Source of the DNA: Caldilineaceae bacterium
GTDB taxonomy: Bacteria; Chloroflexota; Anaerolineae; Caldilineales; Caldilineaceae
Length of the DNA: 64,000 bases
Reading direction: 5' to 3'
Assembly: GCA_011523365.1 (NCBI GenBank)
Contig: WTGY01000020.1
Coordinates: 1 to 64,000 of the forward strand
Shown: piece by piece, positions 46,844-56,656 of the stretch
How positions within the stretch are numbered: position 1 is the first letter of the stretch
Layout of the letters: every line of letters starts with the position of its first letter
The notes under the pieces: model-generated
Seen by the model: only the letters and a program-made list of their open reading frames with translations
What the model was told of the DNA's origin: nothing
Database searches by the model: none
Program-made: the position numbers and the translations under genes

Positions 46844-48436
46844 ATGACGGATCAGAGAGGCCCAGGCGGCGTTCCGATCGAGATAGGCTCGCGCATTGAG
46901 CCGATGGTAGACGATTTCCTGATCGCGCGGTTGAGCGGGGGCGCGGCGTTGCGCTTGAACCAGCCTGTACCGCGCGAATTAGCCCTGGTTACCGACAGGC
47001 CATGGGAGGGGAATGCGTGCACGTCGTTCGCTGTATTCCGCGATGGAGACATTTACCGCATGTATTACCTCGGTCGCCAGTTTGTCACGACGGAGTCGGG
47101 TCTTGATGAGGCGCCGCACCCGGACTTCGTCTGCTATGCCGAAAGCAGCGATGGCATCAGTTGGGAGAGGCCGGACCTCGGACTGGTCGAGTTCAATGGC
47201 TCAAGCAAGAACAATATCATACTTAACAGCGATGACAGTGCCTGTCCGGTGCGGGCATTTGCGCCGTTCAAAGATACGAACCCGGCTGCAGCAACTGACG
47301 CCCGCTACAAGGCGTGGGCGGTACGCATTCCGAGACTGGATGGTTCTGCGCCGCGGCCAGGGCACAGCGCGGAGGTGCCGGATGGTCTTCATGCTCTGAA
47401 ATCGGCCGACGGGATCCACTGGACGTCGATGTGCGACAGGCCGGTGATAGCCGACGGCCTGCTTGACTCGCAGAACCTGGCCTTCTGGGATTCGGTGCGC
47501 GGGGAATACCGCGATTACCATCGGAACGAGTTTCGGATCGATAGGACAAGGGAGGAGCCTTATGGCGCACAGGTGCGGGCGGGGGTCCCGGGGGCCGGTG
47601 TGCGCGGTTCCCGCTATGGCCGTGATCTGCGTACGGCGACGTCGAGCGACTTTGTCAACTGGAGCGAGCCGGAATACGTAGATTATACACATGGCCGTAT
47701 CAACGAAATATACAACAACGCGATCGTTCCCTATTTTCGTGCGCCGCACATTTTCGTGGGATTTCCGACCCGATACATTGATGACGGCTGGTCGGATGCG
47801 GTTGAGGACCTGCCTGAATTGGGAGAGCGCCGGCTGCGGGCGGGTGTCAGCGAACGGTACGGTAGCGCTCTGACCGATGCCATGTTTATGAGCAGCCGCG
47901 ACGGTCATACATTCAATTTGTGGCAGGAATCGTTTATCAGACCGGGTTTGCGTCCTCAGGACAGCTGGGTCTACGGAGATACTTTTCCCGGTTGGGGCAT
48001 TGTGGCGACTCCCTCCAACTTTGACAGTGCGCCGGACGAATTGTCAATCTACGTGTCGGAGGGATACTGGCGGGGGGAGAGTATGAATCTGCGGCGCTAT
48101 ACGCTGCGGGTCGATGGATTCGCGTCGGTGCAGGCGCCACTCGGCGGGGGCGAACTGGTGACGAAGCCCTTGATTTTTGCGGGCAACCGATTGCGCATCA
48201 ATTTTTCAGCCTCCGCGGCTGGCAGTGTCCAGGTGGAGATACTGCGGGACCAGATGGATGAATCAGTTGCGGGCTTCGGACTGGATGACTGCGTGGAGTT
48301 GCTGGGGGATGACGTCGAGCGTGTTGTTCGCTGGTCGAGCGGTTCCGACGTGAGCAGTCTGGAGGGTGTACCCGTTCGGCTGCGCTTCGCATTGCGCGAC
48401 GCGGACGTGTACGCTTTTCAGTTCTTCAAAATGTGA
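46844..48436 (+). CDS. Glycosidase-like beta-propeller protein, paralogue 1
   Basis: A 530-residue protein resembling the five-bladed propeller of GH32/GH43-type enzymes. It contains repeated blade motifs such as CYAESSDGISWERPDLGLVE and LKSADGIHWTSM, and a conserved start GSRIEPMVDDFLI. A C-terminal beta-sandwich-like region begins near residue 420. There is no signal peptide, so it is cytoplasmic or exported unconventionally. Nearly the same architecture is encoded directly downstream and again at the window end. The start at 46844 is chosen because the shared N-terminus begins just after it. The catalytic activity is uncertain. Confidence 0.7.
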   Translation: MTDQRGPGGVPIEIGSRIEPMVDDFLIARLSGGAALRLNQPVPRELALVTDRPWEGNACTSFAVFRDGDIYRMYYLGRQFVTTESGLDEAPHPDFVCYAESSDGISWERPDLGLVEFNGSSKNNIILNSDDSACPVRAFAPFKDTNPAAATDARYKAWAVRIPRLDGSAPRPGHSAEVPDGLHALKSADGIHWTSMCDRPVIADGLLDSQNLAFWDSVRGEYRDYHRNEFRIDRTREEPYGAQVRAGVPGAGVRGSRYGRDLRTATSSDFVNWSEPEYVDYTHGRINEIYNNAIVPYFRAPHIFVGFPTRYIDDGWSDAVEDLPELGERRLRAGVSERYGSALTDAMFMSSRDGHTFNLWQESFIRPGLRPQDSWVYGDTFPGWGIVATPSNFDSAPDELSIYVSEGYWRGESMNLRRYTLRVDGFASVQAPLGGGELVTKPLIFAGNRLRINFSASAAGSVQVEILRDQMDESVAGFGLDDCVELLGDDVERVVRWSSGSDVSSLEGVPVRLRFALRDADVYAFQFFKM

Positions 48437-48455
48437 CCGGGTAAAGGAACGTCAT

Positions 48456-50021
48456 ATGACCATGGCCAATTTGAACGAAGTCGCGATTCCTGTCGACATC
48501 GGCTCGCGCCTGGAATTGATGGTGGACGACTATCTGGTGTCGCAGCTAGGCGGTGGCGCCCGGCGGCGCTTGAACAGTCCCGTTCCCCGGGACATTGCGT
48601 TGCAGTTGGACGCACCGTGGGAGGGTAATGCCTGCGGGGGCTTTACGGTCTTTGAGGACGACGGCCGCTATCGAATGTACTATCGCGGACAGAATTTCGT
48701 GTACGCCGGCAAGGAACTGGGCACTCCGGGCGGCAAGTATATCTGCTATGCGGAGAGCACCGACGGCATCCACTGGGAGAGGCCGGAGCTTGGGCTGGTC
48801 GAGTTCAATGGCTCCAGGAAGAACAACATTCTGATGGATGCAGGGGAGATATTGAACGGCATGTTCTCGCCGTTCAAGGACGGGAATCCCGCGTGTGCCG
48901 ATGAGTCACGTTACAAGGCGTTTTCGTTGATGCAGCGCGGGGACGCGAGAGGGCTGTGGGCGTACGGATCGCCGGACGGTATCCACTGGTCGGCCATAAG
49001 CGAAGGGCCGGTCATTACTGCGGGGTTGCTGGACACGCAAAACCTGGCCTTTTGGGACGGGGTACGCGGCGAGTACCGGGCCTATCATCGCAACGAGTTC
49101 CGGCTGCCGCAGACGGGAGAAGAACCCTACGGGGCTCATCCAGTCCAGGCAGGTAGCGGCGGCCAAAGAGTTGGGTCGCAAGGGTCTTTGCGAGGGTCAC
49201 GCTACGGACGCGACATTCTCACAGCCACTTCGTCTGATTTCATCAACTGGACCGATTCCGTTTACGTCAACTACAACGAAGGCCGACCGGGTGAGTTGTA
49301 CACGAACCAGGTCACGCCCTATTACCGGGCGCGGCATCTCTTTCTGGGCTTCCCGACTCGTTATGTAGAGCGCGGGTGGTCGGAGGAGCTGGAGGCGTTG
49401 CCGGAGGTTGAGCATCGCCGCATGCGCGCCGCGATCAGTGAGCGCTACGGCGCGGCGGTGACCGACGGCATGTTCATGAGCAGCCGTGACGGGTACAGCT
49501 TCAATTTGTGGCCGGAGTCCTTCATCCGTCCGGGGCTGCGGCCGCGAGACAACTGGACTTACGGAGACAATTTTCAGAACTGGGGGATTGTGACAACCCC
49601 TTCTGCAGTTGCCGGCGCGCCTGATGAGCTGTCCCTTTATGTACGGGAAGGCTACTGGCGGGACGGAGCCAGCACATTGAGGCGCTACACGATGCGGGTG
49701 GACGGTTTCGCATCGGTCCAGGCGCCATTGGGAGGGGGGGAGCTGGTTACCAGGCCGCTCATCTTCACGGGCCGCGAGTTGGTTCTCAACTTTTCGGCCT
49801 CTGCGGCCGGCAGCATTCACGTGGAACTGTTGCGCGATCAGATGAACGTTCCGGTCGAGGGATTCAGTGTTGAGGACTGTGTTGAGGTGTTGGGCGACGA
49901 TCTGGAGCGCGTGGTGCGCTGGAAGGAAGGCAGGGAGTTGGGCGGTCTGGCCGGGACGCCGATCCGCCTGCGTTTTGTGTTAAGGGATGCGGAGCTCTTT
50001 TCCTTCCGGTTTCGAGAGTGA
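48456..50021 (+). CDS. Glycosidase-like beta-propeller protein, paralogue 2
   Basis: A 521-residue paralogue of the preceding protein, starting 19 bases after it, with ribosome-binding site AAAGGA. Shared blocks include IGSRLELMVDDYLVSQL, CYAESTDGIHWERPELGLVEFNGS, NLAFWDGVRGEYRAYHRNEFR, and RRYTMRVDGFASVQAPLGGGELVT. Tandem duplication with divergence suggests subunits or different substrate preference. It is followed by the enolase-family gene 39 bases on, making an operon of catabolic enzymes probable. Confidence 0.7.
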   Translation: MTMANLNEVAIPVDIGSRLELMVDDYLVSQLGGGARRRLNSPVPRDIALQLDAPWEGNACGGFTVFEDDGRYRMYYRGQNFVYAGKELGTPGGKYICYAESTDGIHWERPELGLVEFNGSRKNNILMDAGEILNGMFSPFKDGNPACADESRYKAFSLMQRGDARGLWAYGSPDGIHWSAISEGPVITAGLLDTQNLAFWDGVRGEYRAYHRNEFRLPQTGEEPYGAHPVQAGSGGQRVGSQGSLRGSRYGRDILTATSSDFINWTDSVYVNYNEGRPGELYTNQVTPYYRARHLFLGFPTRYVERGWSEELEALPEVEHRRMRAAISERYGAAVTDGMFMSSRDGYSFNLWPESFIRPGLRPRDNWTYGDNFQNWGIVTTPSAVAGAPDELSLYVREGYWRDGASTLRRYTMRVDGFASVQAPLGGGELVTRPLIFTGRELVLNFSASAAGSIHVELLRDQMNVPVEGFSVEDCVEVLGDDLERVVRWKEGRELGGLAGTPIRLRFVLRDAELFSFRFRE

Positions 50022-50060
50022 GAGGTAGAGGAATCCAGTTACTACAGGGGGTTGCATAGA

Positions 50061-51197
50061 GTGAAAATCACTGCCATCGAGACTATCGCCCTGATGGACC
50101 CGGGCAAGGCCTGGGAGACGGTGGTGCGGGTGCATACCGACGAGGGTATCAGCGGCATCGGGCAGGCGGAGTCGCCGTCGCTCGTGATCGAGGCGATAGT
50201 TCGCTGCGACGGGGGGTTGGAGGAGCTATTGCTGGGGGAGGACCCGCTGCAGGTGGAGCGACTGTGGCAGAAGATGTATGCGGCCACCGGGCTGTTTGGC
50301 AGGCGGGGTGTCACGATTGCTGCAATTGGGGCGGTGGAGACGGCGCTATGGGACATCGCGGGCCAGGCGCTGGGCAAGCCGGTGTGCGAGCTGATCTGGC
50401 AGGCGTGCTGCACGGTGACGGAGTCGAGCGATGTGAAAGAGCGGGTACGGCCATACGCCACGGTGTATCCTCCGGGCGAGGATGTGGCTGAAATTGTTGA
50501 GCGATTCACGCTGGCCACGGAGCGGAACTTCAGGGCGATGAAACTGGAGGAGTGGCCCGGAGGTTTCTCGCATGTGAGCATTCAGCGGGACGTTGAGGTT
50601 GTACGGGCGGCGCGGGAAACGATCGGCGAGGAGCGTGATCTGTTGATCGACGTGCAGAACCGCTGGTCCGAGGTGGGGCAGGCGCTGGAATCGATCCGGG
50701 CGATCGCGGCGTTCCGACCGTTTTTTGTCGAGGCACCGCTTCCCGCCGACAACCTAGCGGGCCTGGCCCGGCTGGCCGATACCGTGGACACGCGGATTGC
50801 GGTGGGCGATTGGGGGTTTACGACCCGTTTCGAGTTTGAGGAGATCATGGAGAAGGGGCGGGTGGACGTTGTGCAGCCCAGTTCGGTGCGGTCCGGGGGC
50901 ATCCGGGAGATTACGCGTATTGCCGAGGCCGCGTATCGCCGCGGGCTGATCTGCGTGCCGCATGCGTGGTGTCATATGGTCGGCGTGGCGGCGGAGATCC
51001 ATCTGGCGGCGGTGCTGCCAAATATGCCCTACTTCGAGATGCCGATCGCCTTTCCCGATTCGCCGATAATTTCTGAGCTGTTGGAGCCCGTTATTGAGGT
51101 GGACGCAGACGGCCTAATCGAGGTTCCCAAGCGGCCGGGACTGGGGTTTGCGCTGAATGAAGATGTGGTGGAGCAGTTTCGGGTGGCGCCGCATTGA
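50061..51197 (+). CDS. Enolase-superfamily (mandelate racemase-like) protein
   Basis: A 378-residue protein of the muconate-lactonizing/mandelate-racemase group, which abstract a proton next to a carboxylate, often dehydrating sugar acids. The capping domain covers about 1-125 and the barrel 140-360. Likely metal ligands are Asp in LLIDVQN, Glu in FFVEAPL, and Asp in AVGDWG (usually Glu). The catalytic lysine motif reads MKLE rather than K-x-K. The Asp partner of the catalytic His is replaced by Ser (VVQPS); the His itself is in VPHAW. Start GTG 50061 has AGGGGG upstream. A sugar-acid role is inferred from context. Confidence 0.8.
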   Translation: MKITAIETIALMDPGKAWETVVRVHTDEGISGIGQAESPSLVIEAIVRCDGGLEELLLGEDPLQVERLWQKMYAATGLFGRRGVTIAAIGAVETALWDIAGQALGKPVCELIWQACCTVTESSDVKERVRPYATVYPPGEDVAEIVERFTLATERNFRAMKLEEWPGGFSHVSIQRDVEVVRAARETIGEERDLLIDVQNRWSEVGQALESIRAIAAFRPFFVEAPLPADNLAGLARLADTVDTRIAVGDWGFTTRFEFEEIMEKGRVDVVQPSSVRSGGIREITRIAEAAYRRGLICVPHAWCHMVGVAAEIHLAAVLPNMPYFEMPIAFPDSPIISELLEPVIEVDADGLIEVPKRPGLGFALNEDVVEQFRVAPH

Positions 51198-51309
51198 CAG
51201 TCTGAACTGTAATTCTTGAAACTGACTTTGATTCTCAAGATGTTGGAAGGGCCGAGGTAATAGAAAGGGGAGTCGGGCTGGCTCGATACTAGTCTGCGGA
51301 GAAGGTCTG

Positions 51310-52977
51310 ATGGCAAGGATGACGGCGGCGCGGGCGCTGGTCGAATCGTTGCGCGCGCAGGGGGTGGATACGATATTCGGGATTATCTCCAGCCACACGA
51401 TGGAGATATTCGACGCGCTGTACGACCACCAGGACGCCATCCGCTTCATCAGCACGAGGCATGAACAGGCGGCAGCGATGATGGCAGATGGGTACGCCAG
51501 GGTGACGGGTAAGCCGGGCGTCTGCCTGACCAGTACGGGGCCGGGCGCGGCAAACTCGATGGGCGGTCTCGGGGAGGCTTACGACGCGTCTTCGCCTGTT
51601 TTGACGATCACCAGTACGGCGGAAGAGCAGCTGTACGAGCGAGGCCTGGGCACGATACATGAGACCAAGAACCAGCTTGATATGCTCGGGACGGTGACGC
51701 AGCGTAGTGTCCATATCAGCCGCCCGGAAGAGGCTCCTGAGCAGGTAGGAGTAGCCTTTGCGCTTTTTCAAGGTGGGCGCCAGCGCCCGATAGCGATTGA
51801 GATACCGTCAGACGTCCAGGGGCAGGAAGCGGACATGAACGTACCGGGAGCGGTGCGGATAGCGGCCCCCGCGGCAGACCCGGCCGCGATCGAGGCGGCG
51901 GCCGAGATACTGTCGGCGGGCAGACGGGTAGGCGTGATGGCGGGGACAGGCGTACACCGCTCGGGAGCGGGCCGGGAGCTCACGCGCATGGCGGAACGTC
52001 TGGGTGCGCCGGTATTCACCACGGCGAACGGCAAAGGCGCAATCGCCGAAGATCACCCATTGAGCCTGGGCATGTATGGCGGCGAGTACAACTTTCCGCC
52101 TGGCGGGCTGGAAGATCCGCGCCAGACGTTCGCCAACAGCCTGGACGTTCTCCTGGTCGCCGGCTCCAGCCTTTCTTATTTCAGGGCAAAGTCGCAGGGC
52201 CTGCGACAGCCGCCGCAGTTAATTCATCTGGATATTGATGCCGCGCCAATGGACAGGTGGTACGAAGCGACGGTGCGATTGGTAGGCGACGCGAGGACGG
52301 TACTGGAGCAACTCAACGGCGCGCTTGAGGGCAGGAAGAACTCTGATAAGAGTGTGAACAGCATTGAGCAAGGCTTCGCCGCGGAGGTGCAGACAGTCCG
52401 GGAGCGGATCAGGAAGTACAAACGGAAGACGTTGCCAAACGAGACGAAGATTATGGAGGCGATCCGAGAGGCGACGGACAGGGACGCGGTCTTTGTCGGC
52501 GACGTGGGGGTCTGCAACCATCGCGGGGCAAATTACTGCCTGGAGGTTTACGAAGAGCGGAGCTACCTCATTCCTGCGTGGGGCGGCCTGGGCTTTGGCC
52601 TGCCGGCTGCGGCCGGGGCGAAGGCAGGCGTCCCCGAACGGCAGGTGATCTGCATTACCGGAGATGGCGGCTTCCAGTTCAATATTCAGGAGTTGGGAAC
52701 CTGTGTGCAATATGGGCTACATCCGGTAGTCATTGTTTTCAACGACGATGCCTGGGGGCTGCTGCGTTACTACCAGAAGAGTCAAGGGGGAGGGCGCTAT
52801 ATTGCCAGCGACTTGCGGAACCCGGACTTTACCAGACTGGCTGAGGCCTATGGCGCCCGCGGTGAGCAGGTGACTTCCCTGCCGGAACTGGTCCAGGCAT
52901 TGGAACGGGCGCTATTGGCGGAGACAGTTTCGGTAATTGACGTCAAAACGCCAGTTGGTTTCGCAAGTTTCAAGTAG
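51310..52977 (+). CDS. Thiamine-diphosphate-dependent enzyme, acetolactate-synthase-like
   Basis: A 555-residue protein with the three-domain layout of pyruvate-oxidase and acetolactate-synthase family enzymes. The catalytic Glu is in RHEQAAAMMADGYARVTG, the central Rossmann-like domain covers about 195-335, and the cofactor-binding motif runs from GDGGFQFNIQELG to FNDDAWG. GGAGAAGG precedes the ATG. Family members act as synthases, decarboxylases or C-C hydrolases; the exact reaction here is open. No small regulatory subunit is adjacent, arguing against branched-chain biosynthesis. Confidence 0.85.
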   Translation: MARMTAARALVESLRAQGVDTIFGIISSHTMEIFDALYDHQDAIRFISTRHEQAAAMMADGYARVTGKPGVCLTSTGPGAANSMGGLGEAYDASSPVLTITSTAEEQLYERGLGTIHETKNQLDMLGTVTQRSVHISRPEEAPEQVGVAFALFQGGRQRPIAIEIPSDVQGQEADMNVPGAVRIAAPAADPAAIEAAAEILSAGRRVGVMAGTGVHRSGAGRELTRMAERLGAPVFTTANGKGAIAEDHPLSLGMYGGEYNFPPGGLEDPRQTFANSLDVLLVAGSSLSYFRAKSQGLRQPPQLIHLDIDAAPMDRWYEATVRLVGDARTVLEQLNGALEGRKNSDKSVNSIEQGFAAEVQTVRERIRKYKRKTLPNETKIMEAIREATDRDAVFVGDVGVCNHRGANYCLEVYEERSYLIPAWGGLGFGLPAAAGAKAGVPERQVICITGDGGFQFNIQELGTCVQYGLHPVVIVFNDDAWGLLRYYQKSQGGGRYIASDLRNPDFTRLAEAYGARGEQVTSLPELVQALERALLAETVSVIDVKTPVGFASFK

Positions 52978-53064
52978 GTTGAATGCATTGCAGATGCCGA
53001 ATGAGGTTCACACTCAGGGATTTGCCACCCTGCCGCTGACCGGAGAGAAGGAGGACTGACGCAA

Positions 53065-54087
53065 ATGCAAGGGAAACTGACCTGCGGGCTTATCGGGCTG
53101 TCTCAGGGCTGGTATGCCGATCTGTTTGCGACCGAACTGCTTGCGATGAAGGATGTCGACCTGGTTGGCGTTTGCGATCTGGGAAAGAGCCGGGCGTATG
53201 TTGATGAGTGCATTGGAATGGGCGCGGAGGCGTTTGCGGCAAAGTTTGAGGCGTCGCTCTACCACGATCCTGCTGACTTGCTCGGACAGAATCTCGACTT
53301 TGTTGTGGTTGCAAGTGAAATTGGGGAGCACTGCGAAAACAGCTGTCAAGCGCTGGAAGCAGGAGCGCATGTCTTTGCCTGCAAGCCGTTCAGTTTCATT
53401 GGCGACGAGGTGCGCCGGGCAAAGGAGGTTGCCCAGCGCAACAGTCGGATTGTAATGCCGGCAGTCCCGTCACGATTTGAGGACGGTCTGATCGAAGCGG
53501 TGCGCCGCGTGCGGGCCGGAGATATCGGCAGGCCGCTCACGGCGCGAGTCTTTGTCAACCATGTTGCGATGACGAGCCCGGAATGGCAGCGGGACCCGGC
53601 GAAGAGCGGCGGGCCGCTGGGTGAATTCGGTACGTACGGGTTCGATATCGTGCGCTGGGCCCTGGGCGGGGAACCAGTGGAGGTCTTCGCCTACGGCGAG
53701 AACTTCGTGCACCAGGGGGTGATCGAGGGCTGGGACAATGTAAAGGCGCTCGTCCGCTTCGACAACGGTTCCCTGGGAAGTGTGCACGTCTGCACTTCAA
53801 TCAGCTGGGAATACCCGTTTTTCGATCTGGAGGTCGTGGGGGAGAAGGGTTGCGTGCGCACCGACTATCACAACTATCCGGTTGTTACGCACGGTACGTC
53901 ATCTGCGCAACTGGCGCCAATCCGCTACGCGCCGATGAACCAGAGTGAGATCGCCCATTTTGTGATGGCAGTTCGGGGTGAGGAGGCGCTGCGCGTTTCA
54001 CTGGATGATGCCTACGCGGTGGCGAGGACGATCGAGGGGGTGCAGGAGAGTCTTACGGCACGCAGGCCGGTGAGGATAGAACTTTGA
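53065..54087 (+). CDS. Gfo/Idh/MocA-family oxidoreductase
   Basis: A 340-residue NAD(P)-dependent sugar or sugar-acid dehydrogenase-like protein. The N-terminal Rossmann domain begins LTCGLIGLSQGWYADLF, without the classic GxGxxG. The catalytic lysine is in VFACKPFSF, where Cys replaces the usual Glu of E-K-P. The C-terminal beta-sheet domain covers about 125-340 (GGPLGEFGTYGFDIVRW). AGGAGG is 14 bases upstream. It probably oxidises or isomerises the sugar handled by its neighbours. Confidence 0.85.
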   Translation: MQGKLTCGLIGLSQGWYADLFATELLAMKDVDLVGVCDLGKSRAYVDECIGMGAEAFAAKFEASLYHDPADLLGQNLDFVVVASEIGEHCENSCQALEAGAHVFACKPFSFIGDEVRRAKEVAQRNSRIVMPAVPSRFEDGLIEAVRRVRAGDIGRPLTARVFVNHVAMTSPEWQRDPAKSGGPLGEFGTYGFDIVRWALGGEPVEVFAYGENFVHQGVIEGWDNVKALVRFDNGSLGSVHVCTSISWEYPFFDLEVVGEKGCVRTDYHNYPVVTHGTSSAQLAPIRYAPMNQSEIAHFVMAVRGEEALRVSLDDAYAVARTIEGVQESLTARRPVRIEL

Positions 54088-54500
54088 GCTTTTCCCTGGG
54101 CCGCAAGCGCCTTATGGGTCAGTATGCGCTTCCGAGCCGCTGCCGTCAACTGCGGCTCAATCTGACGAACAAACTCTCGCAGAGTCCACTGCGGCGCGGC
54201 GTCTGTTGCGTCTAATGTTACGCGGCAACATAAAGGTGGTTCGCTAAATTCCTCTTCATTACGGTCTGACACGTATTCGATATCGTTCTGCTTTGGGGAA
54301 AGGTGTGGGCCAGACGGGCTGGCTCCAAGAGTGGTTCGCGCAACGATATCGCTTCCGACCGTCGTCGGTCGCGCGTCCTGAAAGTCAGGATAGGGGCTGC
54401 CTCGGGGCCACGAGCGTGGCATCGTCGTCCGGACGCTCTACGAATTGGAGCAAGACCCGGAACAAACAGGTCATGAAACCGTCCATTGACCCAACCCAGC
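54088..54500. other. Gap between convergent catabolic genes
   Basis: A minus-strand ORF across 54012-54422 has a segment (WTLREFVRQIEPQLTAAARKRI) that looks protein-like, but it overlaps the end of the oxidoreductase gene, has frame changes and matches no family I recognise. It may be a decayed gene. No terminator hairpin was identified. Confidence 0.4.
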
Positions 54501-55418
54501 CTATAGCCAGCCCTTTCCCTGCATAAGGTCTGCCAGTTCCGCCATTTCACGGTCATTCAGGCTGTAGTATGGTTTTCTCCTCCAGCGCTGGGCCAAGCCT
54601 TTGAGTTCGAGGATGCCATGGACGACGGCGTCAAAACTACCTGGAAAAACCGAAAACAGTTCATCCCATATGGGTATATCATAATCAGCAATAATCTTGC
54701 GGACCTGGGGCAGATTATTGGTCTGAACCGCGTCCCAGAAGGCGTGCGCAACCTCGGGCTTGATGAGGATGAAGCATGACATATAGCCGTCGCAGCCGTA
54801 GGGCACGTTGTTCAGGACCTCTCGTTTCGTCCCACTGGCAAACACTGCCCAGCGCTCGTGAACCAGCAGCCCCAATCTCCTGCCGAACTCGCCACAAATG
54901 TCGTCCTTCACCGCATAAATGCCGTCTACTTCATCCCGCAACCGCCTCAGCACTTGCAAACTCAGCGCGAGAGGACGCTGTCCGAGATAATTCGTCACGA
55001 ACATGACCGGCATATGCTCGGCGACGGCTGCATAATGGGCGACAAGAGTATCTTCCGTGCATGAACCGGCCCAGTCCGGCGGCAGCACCATCACCATGTC
55101 GGCGCCGACCTCGCGCGCGTACTTGGCAAACTCAACATCCTTGCCGGTCCACCAGATGCGATCCGCGGCCACCACCATGGCCCGTCCTGCAGTCTGTGCA
55201 ACCACGAACTTCGTCAGTTCGGCGACTTCCGCATCGGTCAGAAGGGTATACAAACTGTCGCCGCTGGTCAGGATAATCGTCTTCGAACCGGCGTCAATGG
55301 TGAAATCGATGATTTGGCTAATGCTTTGATAATCAATTTCACCATTGGCGAAAAAGGGAGTATTCAAAGACATGATCGGACCGGTCAAGGCATGGCGCAC
55401 CTCTTCACGACTTATCAT
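54501..55418 (-). CDS. DapA/NanA-family aldolase or dehydratase
   Basis: A 305-residue Schiff-base TIM-barrel protein. The lysine that binds the keto acid is in GIYAVKDD near residue 168; SGDSLYTLL corresponds to the usual GTTGE region. Where family members have Y-N-V-P this one has TNYLGQ, so the tyrosine relay may be displaced. Family members cleave or form 2-keto-3-deoxy sugar acids or N-acetylneuraminate. The position next to a sialidase-like gene and an importer fits breakdown of an acidic sugar. The start at 55418 has GAGAG upstream. Confidence 0.8.
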   Translation of the reverse strand: MISREEVRHALTGPIMSLNTPFFANGEIDYQSISQIIDFTIDAGSKTIILTSGDSLYTLLTDAEVAELTKFVVAQTAGRAMVVAADRIWWTGKDVEFAKYAREVGADMVMVLPPDWAGSCTEDTLVAHYAAVAEHMPVMFVTNYLGQRPLALSLQVLRRLRDEVDGIYAVKDDICGEFGRRLGLLVHERWAVFASGTKREVLNNVPYGCDGYMSCFILIKPEVAHAFWDAVQTNNLPQVRKIIADYDIPIWDELFSVFPGSFDAVVHGILELKGLAQRWRRKPYYSLNDREMAELADLMQGKGWL

Positions 55419-55525
55419 TGTCGTATCTCTCGTTTCATACTCTTCACGGGTTGCACATGAAGAAGGTGATGACCGTGTCTGAGCCGGCGACGGCCAACGA
55501 TGGGTTGGAATCAGACGCAAGTCTG

Positions 55526-56620
55526 TCAGACACGTTTCACCGTAATGAAGGTGCCGAGAATCTCACGCATCCAGGGGTTGTTGGCATCCGTGCGACCATA
55601 GGCCGCAAACAGAGTGTCGGGTGCAACCTCCTCGATCGCGTCGTAGTACGAGCAATCAACGTGCACCGGACCCTGGCGTAAGCAGAAGTGCCCTATCCAC
55701 GTGTGTCCCATGTCCGTGCTGAAGGTGAGCCAATCGCCCGGCCGGCCATAGATTACGGCCAGCACGCCATTGGACATCAGGCAGGACTTCGGCATCACGC
55801 CACGGTCGGCGATTGGGTCAGCGTGGCTCCAGGTCCTGCCCTCGTCATTCGACCGGCTCATGTACAGCGACCAGTGCTCGCCCGATGCAGTCCCGCCGGA
55901 GCGCATGAAGCAAAGTATCTCGCCGTTGGGCAGTTTCTGCAGATAAGGCTCACCAAAGCCATCTAACCGCCGCGCATCCCCTTCATGCAGGTCGAACGCC
56001 ACCGTCGACCGGTAGTGCCAGGTGCGTCCTCGATCAGTAGACCGGATCACGAAAGAGCGCTCTTTCGCGTTCCTGTCAGCGGCGAACTTGCCTAGCACAC
56101 CGGCAAGCAAGCTGCCATCGCTTAGCGACACGATGGCGTGATCCACGTAGCAGAACAGGGGCTGTCCGGCGCGCCCCATGTCCCGCCACAGTTCGGGAAT
56201 TCCAATCAGGCGAATCGTCTCCTTCTGGTAGGTGTAGCCGTTGTCGTGCGAACGGTGCAGATAGGTCTCATGCACACCGTCTTCGACTTTCACCAGCCAG
56301 GTCGGTTCCACCTGGATCAACTCACCGTCGGGGAACTGGTATGCGTTCCAGGAACGCCAATCCGGCGATTCGCGCCACGTATGCCCGCCATCTGTGGAGC
56401 GCCGGCAGGGCATGCCGCGGTGACTGGCCTCCACTTCCGGTGGGAACGCAGCAAGCACGAGTTCACCGTCTATGAGCTTATACATGTAAGCGCAGGCGCA
56501 GTGCGTCTCATGCATGGGAATGATGGTCTGTGTCTCACCGATCTGGATTTCCAGCCCCGGGGGTTGGTAGAAGCCCCGGCTGCGGTCTTCGCGTGATACT
56601 TCCTTCACCGTGTCTGCCAT
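55526..56620 (-). CDS. Sialidase-like Asp-box beta-propeller protein, paralogue 1
   Basis: A 364-residue six-bladed-propeller candidate with five Asp-box motifs (S-x-D-x-G-x-x-W/Y): STDGGHTW, SHDNGYTY, STDRGRTW, SNDEGRTW and STDMGHTW. The conserved RIP motif of classical sialidases is not seen, so sialic acid specificity is unproven. There is no signal peptide. AGGAATAGG precedes the ATG. It lies between the importer permease gene and the aldolase on one minus-strand transcript. Confidence 0.8.
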   Translation of the reverse strand: MADTVKEVSREDRSRGFYQPPGLEIQIGETQTIIPMHETHCACAYMYKLIDGELVLAAFPPEVEASHRGMPCRRSTDGGHTWRESPDWRSWNAYQFPDGELIQVEPTWLVKVEDGVHETYLHRSHDNGYTYQKETIRLIGIPELWRDMGRAGQPLFCYVDHAIVSLSDGSLLAGVLGKFAADRNAKERSFVIRSTDRGRTWHYRSTVAFDLHEGDARRLDGFGEPYLQKLPNGEILCFMRSGGTASGEHWSLYMSRSNDEGRTWSHADPIADRGVMPKSCLMSNGVLAVIYGRPGDWLTFSTDMGHTWIGHFCLRQGPVHVDCSYYDAIEEVAPDTLFAAYGRTDANNPWMREILGTFITVKRV

Positions 56621-56656
56621 TTCCTATTCCTTTCATTGCTCCATGGCACAAACCGA

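Noticed and set aside
54012-54422. Minus-strand ORF after the oxidoreductase gene
   Set aside because: It overlaps the real gene end, contains no known motif and lacks a ribosome-binding site; mentioned only as a possible decayed gene.
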